Shown here: positions 24,330 through 33,508 of the stretch, one piece after another
How the letters are laid out: every line of letters starts with the position of its first letter
Position numbering within the stretch: the stretch's first letter is position 1
Origin: Bacillus massiliigorillae
Lineage (GTDB): Bacteria; Bacillota; Bacilli; Bacillales; DSM-1321
Assembly: GCF_000380245.2 (NCBI RefSeq)
Contig: NZ_HG428741.1
Location: 1 to 64,000 of the forward strand
Reading direction: 5' to 3'
DNA length: 64,000 bases
Program-made: the position numbers and the translations under genes
Notes under the pieces: generated by a model
What the model was told of the DNA's origin: nothing
The model's database searches: none
What the model saw: only the letters and a program-made list of their open reading frames with translations

Positions 24330-25831
24330 ATATTTCAATCGTAATTATCGGTAGCTTTTTAGTATTAGCCATTATATTAGGACTGTTTGCTCGAAAAGGT
24401 CAAGATATGGATATGGAGCAATGGGCGGTTGGCGGTCGGAGCTTCGGGACAATATTTATTTTCGTCTTGTTAGCAGGAGAGATATTCACGACATTTACAT
24501 TCTTAGGGGCTACTGGCTTTACTTTTTCCTCTGGAATGTCTGCCATTTACGTGTTTAATTGCTTCTTCTTTATAGTAGCCTATTGGATTTTACCTCCAAT
24601 TTGGAAGTATTCAAAAGAGCAAAAACTATTATCACAGTCTGATTTTTATGTGAAAAAATACGATAGTACTACTCTAGGCGTTATCGTAGCTATTATTAGT
24701 ATTATCGCTATTATTCCTTATCTAATTGTCCAATTGAAAGGTTTAGGGATAATAGTATCGGAAGCTTCTTACGGAGCCATCTCACCTAATGTAGCTATTT
24801 TCATTGGCGTTCTTTCTGTTACATTCTACGTTATTATTTCAGGTATACGTGGGTCAGCTTGGACTGCCATTATTAAGGATATTATGATTCTAGCTGTAAT
24901 TGTATTTATGGGTATTTATTTGCCTATGCATTATTATGGTGGTTTTGAATCTATGTTTAAAGCAATTGATAAAGAGAAAATTGATTTTCTTACACTACCT
25001 GATAGTGGACTAAGCACAACGTGGTTTATCACAACTACCATTATGTTAGGTGTATCTTATTATATGTGGCCGCATATGCATACTTCGGTTTACGCGTCTA
25101 AAAGCGCCAAGTCCATCCGCTGGACTGCTGCAACAATGCCTATTTATTCAACTATTTTAATATTTGCTTTATTTATCGGATTTGCTGCTACTCTCCAAGT
25201 TACAGATCTTGGTGGTGCAAGTACAGACTTAGTATTATTTAAATTTGCTAAAATGTCATTTGACCCTTGGCTTGTTGGTTTTATTGGTGCTGCTGGAGCA
25301 TTAGCCGCTCTAGTACCTAGTTCACTGCTTCTTACATCTGCGGCAACTATAGTTGCTAATAATGTGTATAAAGTTTGGAAGCCGAAGACAACTGATCAAC
25401 AATTAGCAAACATAACACGTATTTTTGTTCCGATTATTGCAATCGTTGCGCTTTACGGTACTTTTAATGGTGGAAAAACGATTTCAACATTGTATTTAAT
25501 GGCTTATAGCTTGATGGCACAACTATTTCCTGCTCTTTTCTTTAGTTTATTTAAGAAAAATCCGGTTACGCTTCCTGGAGCAATTGTTGGGATGGTTTCA
25601 GGTGTAGCGATGGTTGCTTATTTAACAATTACGAATACAACAATTGGTGATTTATTTCCTTCATTTCCACAAGTCTTAAAAGATTTTGATGTGGGATTAG
25701 TAGTTGTTATTCTTAATATTGTTATTACATTAGCAGTTAGTGCCTTTACTAGAAATTATAAAGCGGTAAGTAAAGCTGAACGAGAAGAGTCAGTGGTAAG
25801 GAATGAGTCTTTAGAAGTAGTAAAAGAATAG
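24326..25831 (+). CDS. Sodium:solute symporter family protein
   Basis: 501 residues, about 13 hydrophobic helices, with the SSS family pattern GGRSFG near residue 36 and GIRGSAWTAIIKDIMIL in the middle. Coupled to the DUF3311 gene by a 4-nt overlap. It lies 126 nt plus one small gene downstream of the Rieske oxygenase on the same strand, so the likely cargo is the oxygenase substrate. The substrate is not defined by sequence; monocarboxylates, proline or betaines are all transported by SSS members. Confidence 0.92.
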   Translation: MNISIVIIGSFLVLAIILGLFARKGQDMDMEQWAVGGRSFGTIFIFVLLAGEIFTTFTFLGATGFTFSSGMSAIYVFNCFFFIVAYWILPPIWKYSKEQKLLSQSDFYVKKYDSTTLGVIVAIISIIAIIPYLIVQLKGLGIIVSEASYGAISPNVAIFIGVLSVTFYVIISGIRGSAWTAIIKDIMILAVIVFMGIYLPMHYYGGFESMFKAIDKEKIDFLTLPDSGLSTTWFITTTIMLGVSYYMWPHMHTSVYASKSAKSIRWTAATMPIYSTILIFALFIGFAATLQVTDLGGASTDLVLFKFAKMSFDPWLVGFIGAAGALAALVPSSLLLTSAATIVANNVYKVWKPKTTDQQLANITRIFVPIIAIVALYGTFNGGKTISTLYLMAYSLMAQLFPALFFSLFKKNPVTLPGAIVGMVSGVAMVAYLTITNTTIGDLFPSFPQVLKDFDVGLVVVILNIVITLAVSAFTRNYKAVSKAEREESVVRNESLEVVKE

Positions 25832-25837
25832 GTGATT

Positions 25838-25884
25838 AATAGCCATACATTTACAGCGTAAAGCGTAGATGTATGGCTATTTTT
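25838..25884 (+). terminator. Terminator between symporter and HAD gene (converging)
   Basis: AATAGCCATACAT / ATGTATGGCTATT stem with inner GCG/CGC pairing, then TTTT. Confidence 0.85.
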
Positions 25885-25892
25885 CGATTGAC

Positions 25893-26702
25893 TCAAAGTG
25901 TAGGAGTCTTTTGCAAGGAAAGGATTAAGGATAATAATTCCTCAGTCGAGCGTACCCCATTTTGCTGAATCCAGTTTGCATTTGCAGCATTTGGTTGCTT
26001 CTCAAATAATTCTCCGTGTATTGGACTATAACCAATGTTGGCACTAGCAATCATACTATAATCCATTACGGAATCTCCTGCAGCTATATGAAGGTCATAA
26101 TCGAGTTGTTCTTGTATTCTAGCAACAGCAGCAGCTTTATCTAAAGGAAATGGAAGAATATAAAGTTTTTTTCCATGTAAAAATAATCTCCAACCTAGAG
26201 TGTGTAATTCCTCCTCAAAAGATTGTAATTCTGAGTGGGGAATAGACTCTTGAATAATATGAAAAACATAAAAGAAATCATCAACATAGAATTCTTTTAC
26301 AACCCACGAAGAATGACGGATTCTTGCAAAAGCAGTCATCATATCTTCTTTAGGAGCGCAAGTTGTAGCTATTTTCTTATGGATATATTGGTGCCAGTCT
26401 ACATCGATTTTTCCATTGACGAGAATTGTACCACCGTTGCATACAACCGCATATTTTGGCTTGATTTCATTTTGGAAAATGGAGATTCGCTTATATTGAT
26501 AGTATGCTCTTGTTGTGACTGGAACAAAGTACTGGTTTTGGTTAATTTGTTTTAACAATTCAATCGATTGCTTTGACATATATGTGATGATTTGTTGATC
26601 CTTGAATTCTACAGGAATGCTTTCACCTACAAAAGGGAATTTCTTTATCATATGGTCTGAATAAATCAGTGTTCGGTCTAAATCGGAAGTAAATAGTAGC
26701 AT
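25893..26702 (-). CDS. HAD-family phosphatase, Ter-cluster associated
   Basis: 269 residues with HAD motif I TSDLDRTLI near the N-terminus and motif IV AAGDSVMDYSMI (about residues 206-217), plus a C2 cap, so likely a sugar- or nucleotide-phosphate phosphatase. Last gene of the minus-strand cluster that starts with the YceG-like gene; it begins 12 nt after the StiP-like gene. HAD phosphatases are a known element of the predicted biosynthetic module accompanying TerD-type proteins. Confidence 0.83.
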   Translation of the reverse strand: MLLFTSDLDRTLIYSDHMIKKFPFVGESIPVEFKDQQIITYMSKQSIELLKQINQNQYFVPVTTRAYYQYKRISIFQNEIKPKYAVVCNGGTILVNGKIDVDWHQYIHKKIATTCAPKEDMMTAFARIRHSSWVVKEFYVDDFFYVFHIIQESIPHSELQSFEEELHTLGWRLFLHGKKLYILPFPLDKAAAVARIQEQLDYDLHIAAGDSVMDYSMIASANIGYSPIHGELFEKQPNAANANWIQQNGVRSTEELLSLILSLQKTPTL

Positions 26703-26713
26703 GGAAAGCCCCC

Positions 26714-27823
26714 TTATAATTCTTTAATGATTCCACAGCATGAATAAGACATTTCTGTATACTCTTCTATTGGAACTTTTCGTTCTTTTGCTAGTAATAG
26801 AATATGAGTTAAATCATTTGAAAAGAGGGGATTAATTAATATTTTCCACGGTACTCTCCGCAACAAAACTCGACTTGTTTCTCCAACCCCTGGCTTGATG
26901 AAATGGATATTTGAAATATTATATTTCTCTCCAATTGCAAAGACTGATTGCATGCCTTTCCAAGTTGGAGTGAGATTTTGCTGTTGTTGTTCTAGCAAAG
27001 TTTTTCGTGTGTCATTATCAACGTGAGCAAATTCATTTGTTATTGTATTGATATATAGATTAGAAACGTCGACGGAGCTTAAGTCTTTATAGAACTTCGC
27101 GCCATGAAAATCATCTTCCTCCATAAACTCATAATTTAGCACTGTTCTGCTTACTAGACCAGATACAGTGGAATTTAAGCAAGCGGAAGGTATTAAGAAA
27201 TCTTCTCGTGTACCGAATAGTTCCGTACAATGCCCTGGATCAGCAAGTACGGCTAAGCTCGAATCTAGCCTCTTTTCATGAGTCGAATTATAGGAAGCAC
27301 AAGCTTGTTGTAATTCAGTTGTAATTGCTCCTTTTCCTGTCCAGCCATCAACAAATTGAATGTGAGCATTTGGATGATGAGAGAAAATATACTGTATAGC
27401 CGTTTTATCAATTCCTCTACCTCTAATAATGGAGATAGAATAATGTGGAATGTTTACTTTGTATTTATGTTTTATATAACGCTTAATAAGGATACCTATT
27501 GGTGTACCAGCACGAGCAAGACTTGCAATTACAAGGTCTTGAAGACCATTCTTCTTTACGATTTGTTCAGCGACTACACCTACTGCAATGGCAATTCGTT
27601 TAGCATATAATTGCAATGAATTTGAAAATAAAGCAACGTATTCCTCATTAGGTTGATATTCAATGGGTAACATTTCTGAATAATGTCTGCCTGATTGTAT
27701 AAGTTTCTCACGATCTTCTGTTTTTGTTTCCGACATAATAGTGGATATATCTCGTAATAAAAATTGAATATCATCTTGAGAATAGCTACCCATAATATCT
27801 GGTTCTCTTGTGGTATATAGCAT
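26714..27823 (-). CDS. Phosphoribosyltransferase-like / StiP-type protein, Ter-cluster associated
   Basis: 369 residues. The N-terminal half has a phosphoribosyltransferase-like core (VIASLARAGTPIGILIKRY and the loop IQFVDGWTGKGAITTEL). The rest carries conserved Cys/Asp/His positions (DPGHCTELFGTRED, SACLNSTVSGLVSRTVL) seen in proteins annotated cysteine protease StiP. Start ATG overlaps the preceding stop by one nt (TAATG). Predicted, from published comparative genomics of Ter systems, to take part in making a nucleoside-like metabolite. No direct activity can be assigned. Confidence 0.75.
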   Translation of the reverse strand: MLYTTREPDIMGSYSQDDIQFLLRDISTIMSETKTEDREKLIQSGRHYSEMLPIEYQPNEEYVALFSNSLQLYAKRIAIAVGVVAEQIVKKNGLQDLVIASLARAGTPIGILIKRYIKHKYKVNIPHYSISIIRGRGIDKTAIQYIFSHHPNAHIQFVDGWTGKGAITTELQQACASYNSTHEKRLDSSLAVLADPGHCTELFGTREDFLIPSACLNSTVSGLVSRTVLNYEFMEEDDFHGAKFYKDLSSVDVSNLYINTITNEFAHVDNDTRKTLLEQQQQNLTPTWKGMQSVFAIGEKYNISNIHFIKPGVGETSRVLLRRVPWKILINPLFSNDLTHILLLAKERKVPIEEYTEMSYSCCGIIKEL

Positions 27824-29208
27824 TATTGATCTTCACCAGCCTTCGTCATTACTACAATATTAATATGAGGGATGTGAGTCCGCTTTAGCTCTTCAATTAA
27901 TGAATGGATATGATCATAGGTAGATAGCCTTTCGATAAAGATAAATACATCATCATATTGACTCGATTCAATATTATACAGGTGATTCGTTACGCCTGGA
28001 TTTTCAGGGCTTTCAAAAGTAAATTTGCTACGTATAGAATAAGTTTCATGTTCTGTTTGATAAATAGGGCTACGCGTTGTAGATTGATAATAAATACCGT
28101 TTCCCATTTCAGATGCAATCTTCATTGGAATGTACATGAACTCACCTGTACCAATGACTAATGATTTTGTTCCTTTACGATAGTTAGCTACATACTGAGC
28201 TAAGTCACAACATTGATTTGAGAAAAGTATATCTTCTTCTTTTGTTAAACCAAATCTTCCGGTTGATTTAAGGTATGGGGAAGGGTGCTTCGTTTGGTTT
28301 TCACTTGTTGAAGAGAATGGTAAAAAATTATCCTTTTCCATATGTTCGTATAAAGGTATGAACGTAATCTCTTGCTGTGTGGAAGAAATAGTTTCTTTTT
28401 GCTCACGCGCAAGTGTTGGTGTACCGTTAATAGTTATGTTTCCTTCAATTAATGAAATGACATGAATTGTAATATTTAATTCTTTCTCTAATTGACGATA
28501 TTGTTCTCGATGCTCGGCTGTTCTCCAGTCAAGAATGGAAACAATAGAAAATACTTTTTTGGTAGGATTATATTCTTTTAGCGTACGAATAATATTCAAT
28601 GCTGTTTTCCCAGTCGTAATTTCATCATCGACAAGGACAATTTCTTGATTGTTCTTTAAGAAAGTATCGTCCAACGCATACACTCTATGGCTAGTTGCAT
28701 GTGAATGTTCCTCCTCGAAATGAATGGAAGAGGATAGATTTTGAATGTTTTCTCTAGTTGTATGAATGTAGCTTGCATTGTTATTAAATGAATGAAACAC
28801 TGCATGTCCTAGAGCGGTTGCTGTTTCAGCGAAGCCAATTATAGTAATAGGTACCGCTAAAGGTATGGGTTCATTTTCAATTAATGCTTGTAATTGATAT
28901 AGATTTTGTTTAGATTGCAGAGCAGTCGCAATTACTTGAGCACGTTCGTCTTTTTCTCCGTGCACGATTTCCTTATAACGCATTGCTAATAAAGTTCCTG
29001 TTAATAAAGGAATAAGAGGTTTCACCGCTAAGTGCTTCCCTAATATTTTACTTACAAATAAAAAGCTTCGTTTCGTGTTTATTCGAGCTGCCATTTGAAA
29101 TAATTGATGTAAAGGTATGTTGTAAGGATTGGAATGGATGTTTATTTGAACTTGAAAGTTATCTAGAATGTGATGTATTTCTTGTTCAGAAAAAGCTGCT
29201 ACTTTCAT
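27823..29208 (-). CDS. Phosphoribosyltransferase with TRSP-type C-terminus, Ter-cluster associated
   Basis: 461 residues. A PRPP-binding signature EIVLVDDEITTGKTALNII lies at about residues 193-211, preceded by a second conserved region, VPITIIGFAETATALGHAV. The C-terminal half (about 300-461) forms a separate domain with CCDLAQYVAN and KSLVIGTGEFMYIPMKIA, as in the PRTase-2/TRSP family. Start and stop are each coupled by one-base overlaps (TAATG) to the neighbouring genes, so these three are translated as a block. Predicted glycosyl-transfer step of the Ter-linked metabolite pathway. Confidence 0.8.
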   Translation of the reverse strand: MKVAAFSEQEIHHILDNFQVQINIHSNPYNIPLHQLFQMAARINTKRSFLFVSKILGKHLAVKPLIPLLTGTLLAMRYKEIVHGEKDERAQVIATALQSKQNLYQLQALIENEPIPLAVPITIIGFAETATALGHAVFHSFNNNASYIHTTRENIQNLSSSIHFEEEHSHATSHRVYALDDTFLKNNQEIVLVDDEITTGKTALNIIRTLKEYNPTKKVFSIVSILDWRTAEHREQYRQLEKELNITIHVISLIEGNITINGTPTLAREQKETISSTQQEITFIPLYEHMEKDNFLPFSSTSENQTKHPSPYLKSTGRFGLTKEEDILFSNQCCDLAQYVANYRKGTKSLVIGTGEFMYIPMKIASEMGNGIYYQSTTRSPIYQTEHETYSIRSKFTFESPENPGVTNHLYNIESSQYDDVFIFIERLSTYDHIHSLIEELKRTHIPHINIVVMTKAGEDQ

Positions 29209-30416
29209 TATTTCACCTCAAACAGTTCATTTTGATTTTGTTCTTCCATTAGGATGGTCGTAAAGTCTTGACTTGGATTAAAGACGCCAAACACTTTGGC
29301 TCGCAATATAATCTGTTTTGCCCAATATAAATGCGGCTTCATTTCATTCATCTTATTTCCGTATAAGCTTTTGGCTACGCCAATTTGTTGTTCGCTATTG
29401 TCAATGACACTTAAAGCATCAATGTATTCTTCATGAGTGACAATATATAACGCATTTACAATCGAAAGGTGGGTAGGGTGGATAACGGTTTTACCATGTA
29501 GTCCGTTTAATTTATCCAAGATTACCTCATTCATTAAACCGTCCATATATTGATTAATTATTTCAGATCGTAATTCTAAACCGTTAGTTCCAAACTTTTC
29601 TTGGAAGGGAGAGGTTCTTAATTTTGGTTTTAAAATTCTTTGCTCTTTAGTGAAGAACTCCCATACAGGTCCTGAAATTACGTAGGAACTGTCTTTTCTA
29701 TTAAAAATATTGATAATATCTGTAATGCATTCTCTTATGATGGCAACATCATAGATGGTAATGTCGGCTTTTCTTCTAATTCCAAATAATCCGCAGAAAT
29801 CTGTAGCTCCAATTCGAATATTTAAAATGAAGTCTTTATAGGAATCTATTAATGATTTAATTCGTAGTAAAGCTTCTACACGAGATTCCTTATAAATAAT
29901 TTCCGCAGTTTCTAAAATAGGCATTCCATATAGAACCATATCTTCCGAATTCCATTTACGTAAAATACGTAAATATTGTTTGCCAGTTTCATAGCTGAAT
30001 TTAGGGAAAACATAGCCAGTCAATACTGTTTGTAATATGCCAAGTCGGTTAGTGATTTTTGTCATTTGTTCAGGATTTCTAACTCTAATAAAAATTAATG
30101 GTATTTCATCATAGGTGATGATTTGTTCATCTATGGCTTGTTTAATAGTTGATAGGTGTTCATATAATTGCTGCTCTGCACCTTCGAGTTCTAAATCGCC
30201 AACGGCATCTTCTAAATCAATAACCATCGATGTTAATTCAGGATATTTATTACCTATGATATCTTGAGCGATGGTTGCTTTCGTTGCAGGCATATATAAG
30301 GTTGCACCGAGAGCAAAAGATAAACTTTCTCGATTGGTGAATTTAGTAAATGATTCGGGTTCTTTATAGAAAATTTCATTTTTCTTTTGCTGGTTATCAA
30401 AATTGAAGTGTTTCAA
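29208..30416 (-). CDS. HpcH/HpaI/CitE-like lyase, Ter-cluster associated
   Basis: 402 residues with a citrate-lyase-beta-like TIM barrel: LGATLYMPATKATIAQDI near the start and the metal-binding segment SMVIDLEDAVGD (about residues 64-75). Probably a Mg-dependent C-C lyase or aldolase of unknown substrate. It starts with TTG, 11 nt from AGGAG, which suggests modest initiation. Lies downstream of the terC terminator, so it may be expressed from read-through or its own promoter, and is coupled to the phosphoribosyltransferase gene. Confidence 0.8.
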   Translation of the reverse strand: MKHFNFDNQQKKNEIFYKEPESFTKFTNRESLSFALGATLYMPATKATIAQDIIGNKYPELTSMVIDLEDAVGDLELEGAEQQLYEHLSTIKQAIDEQIITYDEIPLIFIRVRNPEQMTKITNRLGILQTVLTGYVFPKFSYETGKQYLRILRKWNSEDMVLYGMPILETAEIIYKESRVEALLRIKSLIDSYKDFILNIRIGATDFCGLFGIRRKADITIYDVAIIRECITDIINIFNRKDSSYVISGPVWEFFTKEQRILKPKLRTSPFQEKFGTNGLELRSEIINQYMDGLMNEVILDKLNGLHGKTVIHPTHLSIVNALYIVTHEEYIDALSVIDNSEQQIGVAKSLYGNKMNEMKPHLYWAKQIILRAKVFGVFNPSQDFTTILMEEQNQNELFEVK

Positions 30417-30472
30417 TTAGCATTTCACTCCTATTCGTAAGTGTCGTTGAAAGCAACAAATTGTAAATATCA

Positions 30473-30507
30473 TACAAAAAACAAAGGCTACCGCATTTGC
30501 AGTAGCC
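30473..30507 (-). terminator. Terminator after terC, inside the Ter cluster
   Basis: GGCTAC / GTAGCC stem (30486-30507) followed on the minus strand by TTTGTTTTTTG. It divides the stress genes from the metabolic genes. Confidence 0.72.
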
Positions 30508-30516
30508 CATGAAAGA

Positions 30517-31296
30517 TTATTTGTCTTCCTTTGTGGCAGCCGTTTCTGCCTTTGTAACTTTATTCTGGTTGATTTTATGAATTATATAGGTAATAACAAA
30601 TGCTGCAATAATGATTAAAAAGAAAATCTCATGCGGTAATTCATAACCGAATACACTTACAAACATTTTTAAAGCAATGATACCAATTAAAATAAAAGCT
30701 GTATTTTCTAGCTCAGGAATTTTATCTATTAATACAAGAAAGAAACGTGCAACGGTACGCATTAATAAAATACCAATCATACCCCCAAGAAGTAGAACCC
30801 AAACTTGGTCAGAAATCGCAAAAGCAGCTAGAATAGAATCTGCTGAGAAAGCAATATCCATCATTTCAACCATAATAACAGTTGCCCAGAATACACCGAA
30901 TGTACGAACTAACCAACTATTCTTATTGAATTCTTTTTCTTCATCATCGTCGTTTCCTTTACTACGAAAATGATTGATTGAAATCCATGCAAGGTAAGCG
31001 GCACCTAATACTTTGATGAACCAGAATTTTACTAAGTATACGCCGATTCCGATGAATATAAATCTAAATACATATGCGCCAAGTAGCCCATACATAAGTG
31101 CTTTCTTTCTTTTCTCTGGAGGTAAATGCTTAACCAATACGGCAAGTACTAATGCATTGTCTGCGGATAATAGCCCTTCCATAATGACTAATGATCCAAT
31201 TAGTCCCCAAGATACAGGGTCAGATAAAACTTTCACCCACATATCTAAATCAAAAAATAGCGCATAAGTACTGAATATTTGTTCGATGATTTCCAA
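30517..31296 (-). CDS. TerC-family integral membrane protein (YceF type)
   Basis: 259 residues with about seven hydrophobic helices and the TerC metal-motif repeats GLLSADNALVLAVLVK and DIAFSADSILAAFAIS. TerC proteins sit in the cytoplasmic membrane and are linked to tellurite resistance and to manganese export/metallation; the YceF group goes with TerD genes. AGGTTAT-type site precedes the ATG. 72 nt downstream of the last TerD gene. Confidence 0.92.
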   Translation of the reverse strand: MEIIEQIFSTYALFFDLDMWVKVLSDPVSWGLIGSLVIMEGLLSADNALVLAVLVKHLPPEKRKKALMYGLLGAYVFRFIFIGIGVYLVKFWFIKVLGAAYLAWISINHFRSKGNDDDEEKEFNKNSWLVRTFGVFWATVIMVEMMDIAFSADSILAAFAISDQVWVLLLGGMIGILLMRTVARFFLVLIDKIPELENTAFILIGIIALKMFVSVFGYELPHEIFFLIIIAAFVITYIIHKINQNKVTKAETAATKEDK

Positions 31297-31368
31297 AAAT
31301 ATAACCTCCGCTTTATATAGAAGAGAGCATAACTCCTCATGAATGTGTGTGGTTTAAGAATAGGGAAA

Positions 31369-31947
31369 TTACGCGTCTAATCCATAAGCTCGAACTAATG
31401 ATTGCAGTCCACCTTGATAGCCAGAACCAACTGCTGAGAACTTCCAATCTCCGTTATGGCGATAAATTTCACAGAAAACGACAGCTGTTTCAATGCTGAA
31501 ATCTTCTCCTAAGTCATAACGTAAAACTTCATTATTTGTATCTTCATTTACTAGTCTGACGAACGCATTAGCGATTTGACCAAAATTTTGTCCGCGACTT
31601 TCAGCGTCGTGAATAGTAACTGTGATTGCGATTTTTTCAACATCTTTCGGAACGCGTGTTAAATCGATTTGGATTGATTCATCATCACCATCTCCCTCAC
31701 CGGTACGATTATCACCAGTGTGAACAACAGAGCCGTCTGGGCTTTGTAAGTTATTATAAAAAATAAAATCTAATTCATTTCGACATTTATCGTTAGCATT
31801 TAATAAAAAAACAGAAGCATCAAGATCGTAGTCTTGACCACCGTCAAAATGTTTAACATCCCAACCTAAGCCAATAGTGATTTTCTGTAATGTTGGATCA
31901 TTTTTTGTTAGGTCTATGCGTTGACCTTTACTTAATTGAATTGCCAT
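31369..31947 (-). CDS. TerD-family protein, YceE type
   Basis: 192 residues, whole-length TerD domain. Calcium-binding acidic motif GEGDGDDESI and the conserved GLGWD, DLDASVFLL and IYRHNGDWKFSAVGSGYQGG segments. Cytoplasmic stress protein; the TerD family binds Ca2+ and associates with TerC at the membrane. The closest remembered relative is B. subtilis YceE, by N-terminus MAIQLSKGQRIDLTK. Confidence 0.93.
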   Translation of the reverse strand: MAIQLSKGQRIDLTKNDPTLQKITIGLGWDVKHFDGGQDYDLDASVFLLNANDKCRNELDFIFYNNLQSPDGSVVHTGDNRTGEGDGDDESIQIDLTRVPKDVEKIAITVTIHDAESRGQNFGQIANAFVRLVNEDTNNEVLRYDLGEDFSIETAVVFCEIYRHNGDWKFSAVGSGYQGGLQSLVRAYGLDA

Positions 31948-32036
31948 AGTTTATCATCCTTTTAATCAATTAGTTGTTTCAAAATAGAAAACAATAAGCG
32001 GAAGATTTTTTCGTAGAGAATATGAAGTTGAAGTGG

Positions 32037-32077
32037 CTGTCTCGGAAGTGATTCGTAATCGCTTCTAAGACAGCCTT
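32037..32077. repeat. Hairpin in the gap between two TerD genes
   Basis: GGCTGTCT ... AGACAGCC with inner GAAGTGATT / AATCGCTTC pairing. It is not followed by a T run on the transcribed (minus) strand, so it is at best a processing or attenuation element; the same GGCTGTCTC/AAAGT module appears as the ytzC terminator at 53285. The remainder of the 205-nt gap holds nothing clear. Confidence 0.55.
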
Positions 32078-32152
32078 TCATCCTTTATCTTATTGAAAGA
32101 TGCCTATAATTTTGGCTTTTTAATCACGATAAAACTACCAATAGGGCTCTTA

Positions 32153-32737
32153 TTAACCTACTTGCAAGCCAAAATCGTTACATAGCGCTGCTAGTCCACC
32201 TTGATAACCTGAACCAACTGCACTAAATTTCCATTCACCATTATGACGGTATAATTCACCGACTACAACAGCTGTTTCAATACTGAAATCTTCACCAAGG
32301 TCGAAGCGAACTAGCTCTGCATTAGAGTCAGCATCAACAACACGAATGAAAGCGTTCGAAACCATTCCGAAATTTTGGTTGCGAGTTTCCGCTTCATGGA
32401 TGGTTACAGTAAAGGCGATTTTTTGAATATGGTTTGGCACTTCTTTAATCGATACTTTTACTTGCTCATCATCACCATCACCGTCTCCAGTAAGGTTATC
32501 TCCTGTGTGAACAACTGCACCATTTGCTCCTGTAGTATTATTGTAGAATACGAAATCTTCTCCGCCTTTTACTTTTCCGCTTTCATCTAATAGAAAAACA
32601 GAAGCATCAAGATCGAAATCTTTACCACCATCATACTTATTAACATCCCAACCTAGACCTACGATTACATTTGAAAGACCTGGATTTGTTTTCGTTAAAT
32701 CAACTTTTTGACCTTTAGCAAGAGAAATGACTGCCAT
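32153..32737 (-). CDS. TerD-family protein, YceD type
   Basis: 194 residues, full TerD domain with Ca-binding GDGDGDDEQV and C-terminal FGLQVG as in B. subtilis YceD. The ATG at 32737 is chosen because AAGGAG is 9 nt upstream; the open frame extends three codons further. Second of three TerD paralogues in the cluster. Confidence 0.93.
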   Translation of the reverse strand: MAVISLAKGQKVDLTKTNPGLSNVIVGLGWDVNKYDGGKDFDLDASVFLLDESGKVKGGEDFVFYNNTTGANGAVVHTGDNLTGDGDGDDEQVKVSIKEVPNHIQKIAFTVTIHEAETRNQNFGMVSNAFIRVVDADSNAELVRFDLGEDFSIETAVVVGELYRHNGEWKFSAVGSGYQGGLAALCNDFGLQVG

Positions 32738-32774
32738 GTTAAACAACTCCTTAAAATTATATTAATATAATAAG

Positions 32775-33383
32775 TTACTGGAATTTTGAAACTACTTCAG
32801 ACAGATTTCTATCTCTAGTTCCATCTCCGATAGCGGCAAACTTCCATTCACCATTATGACGATAAATCTCACCAGTTACGAGTGTTGTAAGATCGCCGTA
32901 GTTATCAGTAAGGTTAAATTTAACCAATTCTTGTTTTGATGAATCATTTACTACTCGAATGTAAGCATTTTGTATCATTCCAAAATCTTGTTTTCTATTC
33001 ACAGCATCATAAATATTAACGACGAATACAAGTTTGTTGTAGCGTTCAGGAATTGATTTTAAATTAATCATGATTTGTTCATCGTCCCCGTCACCATCAC
33101 CTGTCAAATTGTCTCCTGAGTGACGAACGGATGTACAGCTGCTTTTTAAATTTCCAAAATAAATTAAGTCATTCTTGTTTACGAATTTGTCATTTTGTAA
33201 CATTATGACGGATGCATCGCAGTCTATATTAGCGTTTTTGTTTCCACCAAAAAGTCCACCTAGAAGACCACCACCTGAAGATTTACCAACAGGGTCCCAA
33301 CCTAATCCAACCATAATCTGATTCAAACTAGCATTGCCTTTTGTTAAATCAATACGTTGTCCTTTTTGTAGACTAATAACCAT
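32775..33383 (-). CDS. Divergent TerD-family protein with Gly-rich insert
   Basis: 202 residues. The TerD core is recognisable (GLGWDP, GDGDGDDEQIMINL, YRHNGEWKFAAIGDG), but it has a Gly-rich insertion GKSSGGGLLGGLFGGNK where other members have a short loop, two Cys (DCDAS, KSSCTS), and a C-terminus lacking the GSGYQGGL segment. It occupies the position of B. subtilis YceC and is probably a functionally distinct paralogue. The ATG at 33383 follows GGAGATG. Confidence 0.88.
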   Translation of the reverse strand: MVISLQKGQRIDLTKGNASLNQIMVGLGWDPVGKSSGGGLLGGLFGGNKNANIDCDASVIMLQNDKFVNKNDLIYFGNLKSSCTSVRHSGDNLTGDGDGDDEQIMINLKSIPERYNKLVFVVNIYDAVNRKQDFGMIQNAYIRVVNDSSKQELVKFNLTDNYGDLTTLVTGEIYRHNGEWKFAAIGDGTRDRNLSEVVSKFQ

Positions 33384-33508
33384 ACTAAGAATCATCTCCA
33401 TTTGCTATTTTGTTGTCGAATCTTTATATTTGGTTTCTGACTATAGTGTATACGAATTTCTTGTCGAAATGTTTCATTAATTGTGATTATTTTTATAAAA
33501 ATGAAATA

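Noticed and set aside
32037..32077. Full terminator between two TerD genes
   Set aside because: On the transcribed strand the hairpin is not followed by a T run, so it is listed only as a hairpin.
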